6,913 nt of DNA from positions 1 to 6,913 of the forward strand of contig CAJWER010000160.1 in NCBI GenBank assembly GCA_913030785.1, read 5' to 3'. This document shows, one piece after another, positions 5,937 to 6,913 of the stretch (positions are counted from its first letter, which is position 1; the number at the start of each line of letters is the position of its first letter). Position numbers and translations under genes: made by a program. The stretch comes from an uncultured Chloroflexota bacterium (GTDB lineage: Bacteria; Chloroflexota; Dehalococcoidia; Lucifugimonadales; CAJWER01). Under the pieces are notes generated by a model. It made no database searches and was not told the DNA's origin. It was given only the letters and a program-made list of their open reading frames with translations.

Positions 5937-5962
5937 AAAATATGGTGGACGCCGCCTCCACC
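5937..5962 (-). terminator. Rho-independent terminator of the FlgD-domain protein gene
   Basis: On the minus strand GGTGGA (5962-5957), a 7-nt GGCGGCG loop and TCCACC (5949-5944) form a perfect 6-bp GC-rich stem. It is followed at once by ATATTTT (5943-5937). It lies 75-100 bp after the stop codon at 6037 and separates that gene from the GH31 unit. Confidence 0.75.
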
Positions 5963-5975
5963 GGATCCAGGCCGA

Positions 5976-5989
5976 CGACGCTGGCGTCG
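5976..5989. repeat. Tight inverted repeat CGACGC-TG-GCGTCG
   Basis: Two perfect 6-bp arms with only 2 nt between them, located between the stop codon at 6037 and the terminator hairpin. It may be a second 3'-UTR hairpin or an auxiliary terminator stem. The 2-nt loop means the innermost pair would open in RNA. Confidence 0.4.
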
Positions 5990-6036
5990 ACTTGATGAGC
6001 GATACTCGCGATCTGCTCTCGTCGAGGCGCTCAAAT

Positions 6037-6913
6037 TCAGTACACTACTGAGATCAGCCCGTGCAGGCGCTCCTCGCGGCCGTCCCCTTGCAGACTCAAC
6101 TCCAGGATGTAAAGGCCGGGAGGTACGTGAGTCCCGTTCTCGTCCCGACAGTCCCACTCCAATTGCTGCGGTCCGGCGACGCGGCTCTGTTTCACGTAGC
6201 GCACCTGGCGGCCAGACAAGTCCAGCAACCGCAGACCCAAGGGCCTCTCCTCGATCAGGTTGAGCAGGTCGAGGGAGACGTGGAGAACGTCGTTGTGACC
6301 GTCGCCGTTGGGGGTGAGCACGCGGGAGCTGAGCGCGACGTTGGCGAACAGTCTTTGATCGACCGGCAGGTGCACCACGTTTGTGTTGCCGGGTGCCTGA
6401 TCCGTGGCGTCGCCGGGATCTACGCGCTGGCGGATCGCGTCGCCGGCGCGGGAGTCTTGGATAAAGAGATTGAATTGCGTCGACTGCTGGAAGATGCGGC
6501 TTCGGAAGCGCAACTCGACGAGATCGCCGTCGCCGATGGCCTGGGGGAAAGTCACCTGGAAACCCGCATCCGTGGCCTCGCTCGCGACATCCACGGGCTC
6601 GTCGTTGACCTTTGCCTGGGCAAAATGCATCGCCACTGGTGCTTCGACGAAGACGCGGTCAAATCCCGTGCGGCGGGTCTGGCCTGGTTTCAAATAGAGA
6701 CTGAATTCGTGCTCCTCCCCGGGGCTAACTTGCAAGGGCGCGATCTCGCTGACCGCGCTGCGCGCCAGCGCCTCGCTGAAATTGACCGCCAGGTTCCCAA
6801 GCTCCGCCGCGAGGCCGGGGGCGTCCCCGGTCATGCGGACTTCGAACTGCAGCCACCGCCGCGGCGAAGGCGACTGAAACTCCTGCCCGGAATCGCCGTA
6901 AATCTTGCTCCAG
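6037..6913 (-). CDS. C-terminal part of a large secreted protein with a FlgD-like Ig domain
   Basis: 291 residues are visible; the frame is open to the right edge, so the start lies outside the window. The internal ATG at 6834 is not the start, because the upstream codons read WSKIYGDSGQ and SPSPRRWLQFEVRM, a continuous conserved-looking module. From that edge come a beta-rich segment with YLKPGQTRRTGFDRVFVEAP (about 72-91) and RFRSRIFQQSTQFNLFIQD (about 155-173). Then follows the FlgD-like domain (about 200-291), with VLTPNGDGHNDVLHV, LRLLDLSGRQVR and WDCRDENGTHVPPGLYILELSL. This domain commonly ends large exported or surface proteins of uncultured phyla and may act in sorting or attachment (family knowledge; the role is not proven). 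The gene ends with a clear terminator, so it is probably separate from the GH31 unit. What the full protein does cannot be told from this tail. Confidence 0.8.
   Translation of the reverse strand, partial: WSKIYGDSGQEFQSPSPRRWLQFEVRMTGDAPGLAAELGNLAVNFSEALARSAVSEIAPLQVSPGEEHEFSLYLKPGQTRRTGFDRVFVEAPVAMHFAQAKVNDEPVDVASEATDAGFQVTFPQAIGDGDLVELRFRSRIFQQSTQFNLFIQDSRAGDAIRQRVDPGDATDQAPGNTNVVHLPVDQRLFANVALSSRVLTPNGDGHNDVLHVSLDLLNLIEERPLGLRLLDLSGRQVRYVKQSRVAGPQQLEWDCRDENGTHVPPGLYILELSLQGDGREERLHGLISVVY

Overview
The window looks like a metagenome- or single-cell-derived contig from a fairly GC-rich (roughly 55-60%) environmental Gram-negative bacterium. All recognisable genes lie on the minus strand, so transcription runs from high to low coordinates. 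The protein at the right edge has a PSPRRWLQ-type module followed by a TPNGDGxND / GLYILELS FlgD-like Ig domain at its C-terminus. Next to it sit a PhyH dioxygenase, divergent glycoside hydrolases and a DMFase-beta-like Tat protein. I associate this mix with uncultured lineages such as Latescibacterota and with Poribacteria or Planctomycetes-like bacteria. This taxonomic reading is inference and only tentative.

Layout in transcription order: (1) 6913-6037, the 3' end of a large secreted protein with a FlgD-like C-terminal domain, followed by a good Rho-independent terminator (5962-5937). (2) 5936-5531, a gene-free leader of about 400 bp with G/C-run repeats and a 10-bp palindrome. (3) 5530-3560, a cytoplasmic GH31 glycosidase of the alpha-xylosidase-like type. 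(4) 3413-2544, a PhyH-family Fe(II)/2-oxoglutarate dioxygenase. (5) 2547-958, a GH32-like protein whose GTG start overlaps the PhyH stop. (6) 763 to about 370, the N-terminal part of a Tat-exported N,N-dimethylformamidase-beta-like protein. (7) From about 370 to 1, the sequence switches abruptly to a different source: the last 65 codons of an aldehyde dehydrogenase and the first 49 codons of a short-chain dehydrogenase. This part is about 47% GC with proteobacterial-looking codon use.

Genes 3-5 look like one transcription unit for breaking down a modified or unusual glycoside: GH31 and GH32-like enzymes plus an oxygenase, all three with GTG starts. Two active-site motifs are altered. The GH32 acid/base Glu (ECP motif) is Ser, and the GH31 WSGD acid/base motif reads APHD. 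The substrate may therefore be non-canonical.

The most important caution is the join near 355-372, where two unrelated genes meet out of frame across a compositional break. It is most simply a chimeric assembly or amplification join. No CRISPR array, tRNA, rRNA, transposase or obvious new defence system is visible.
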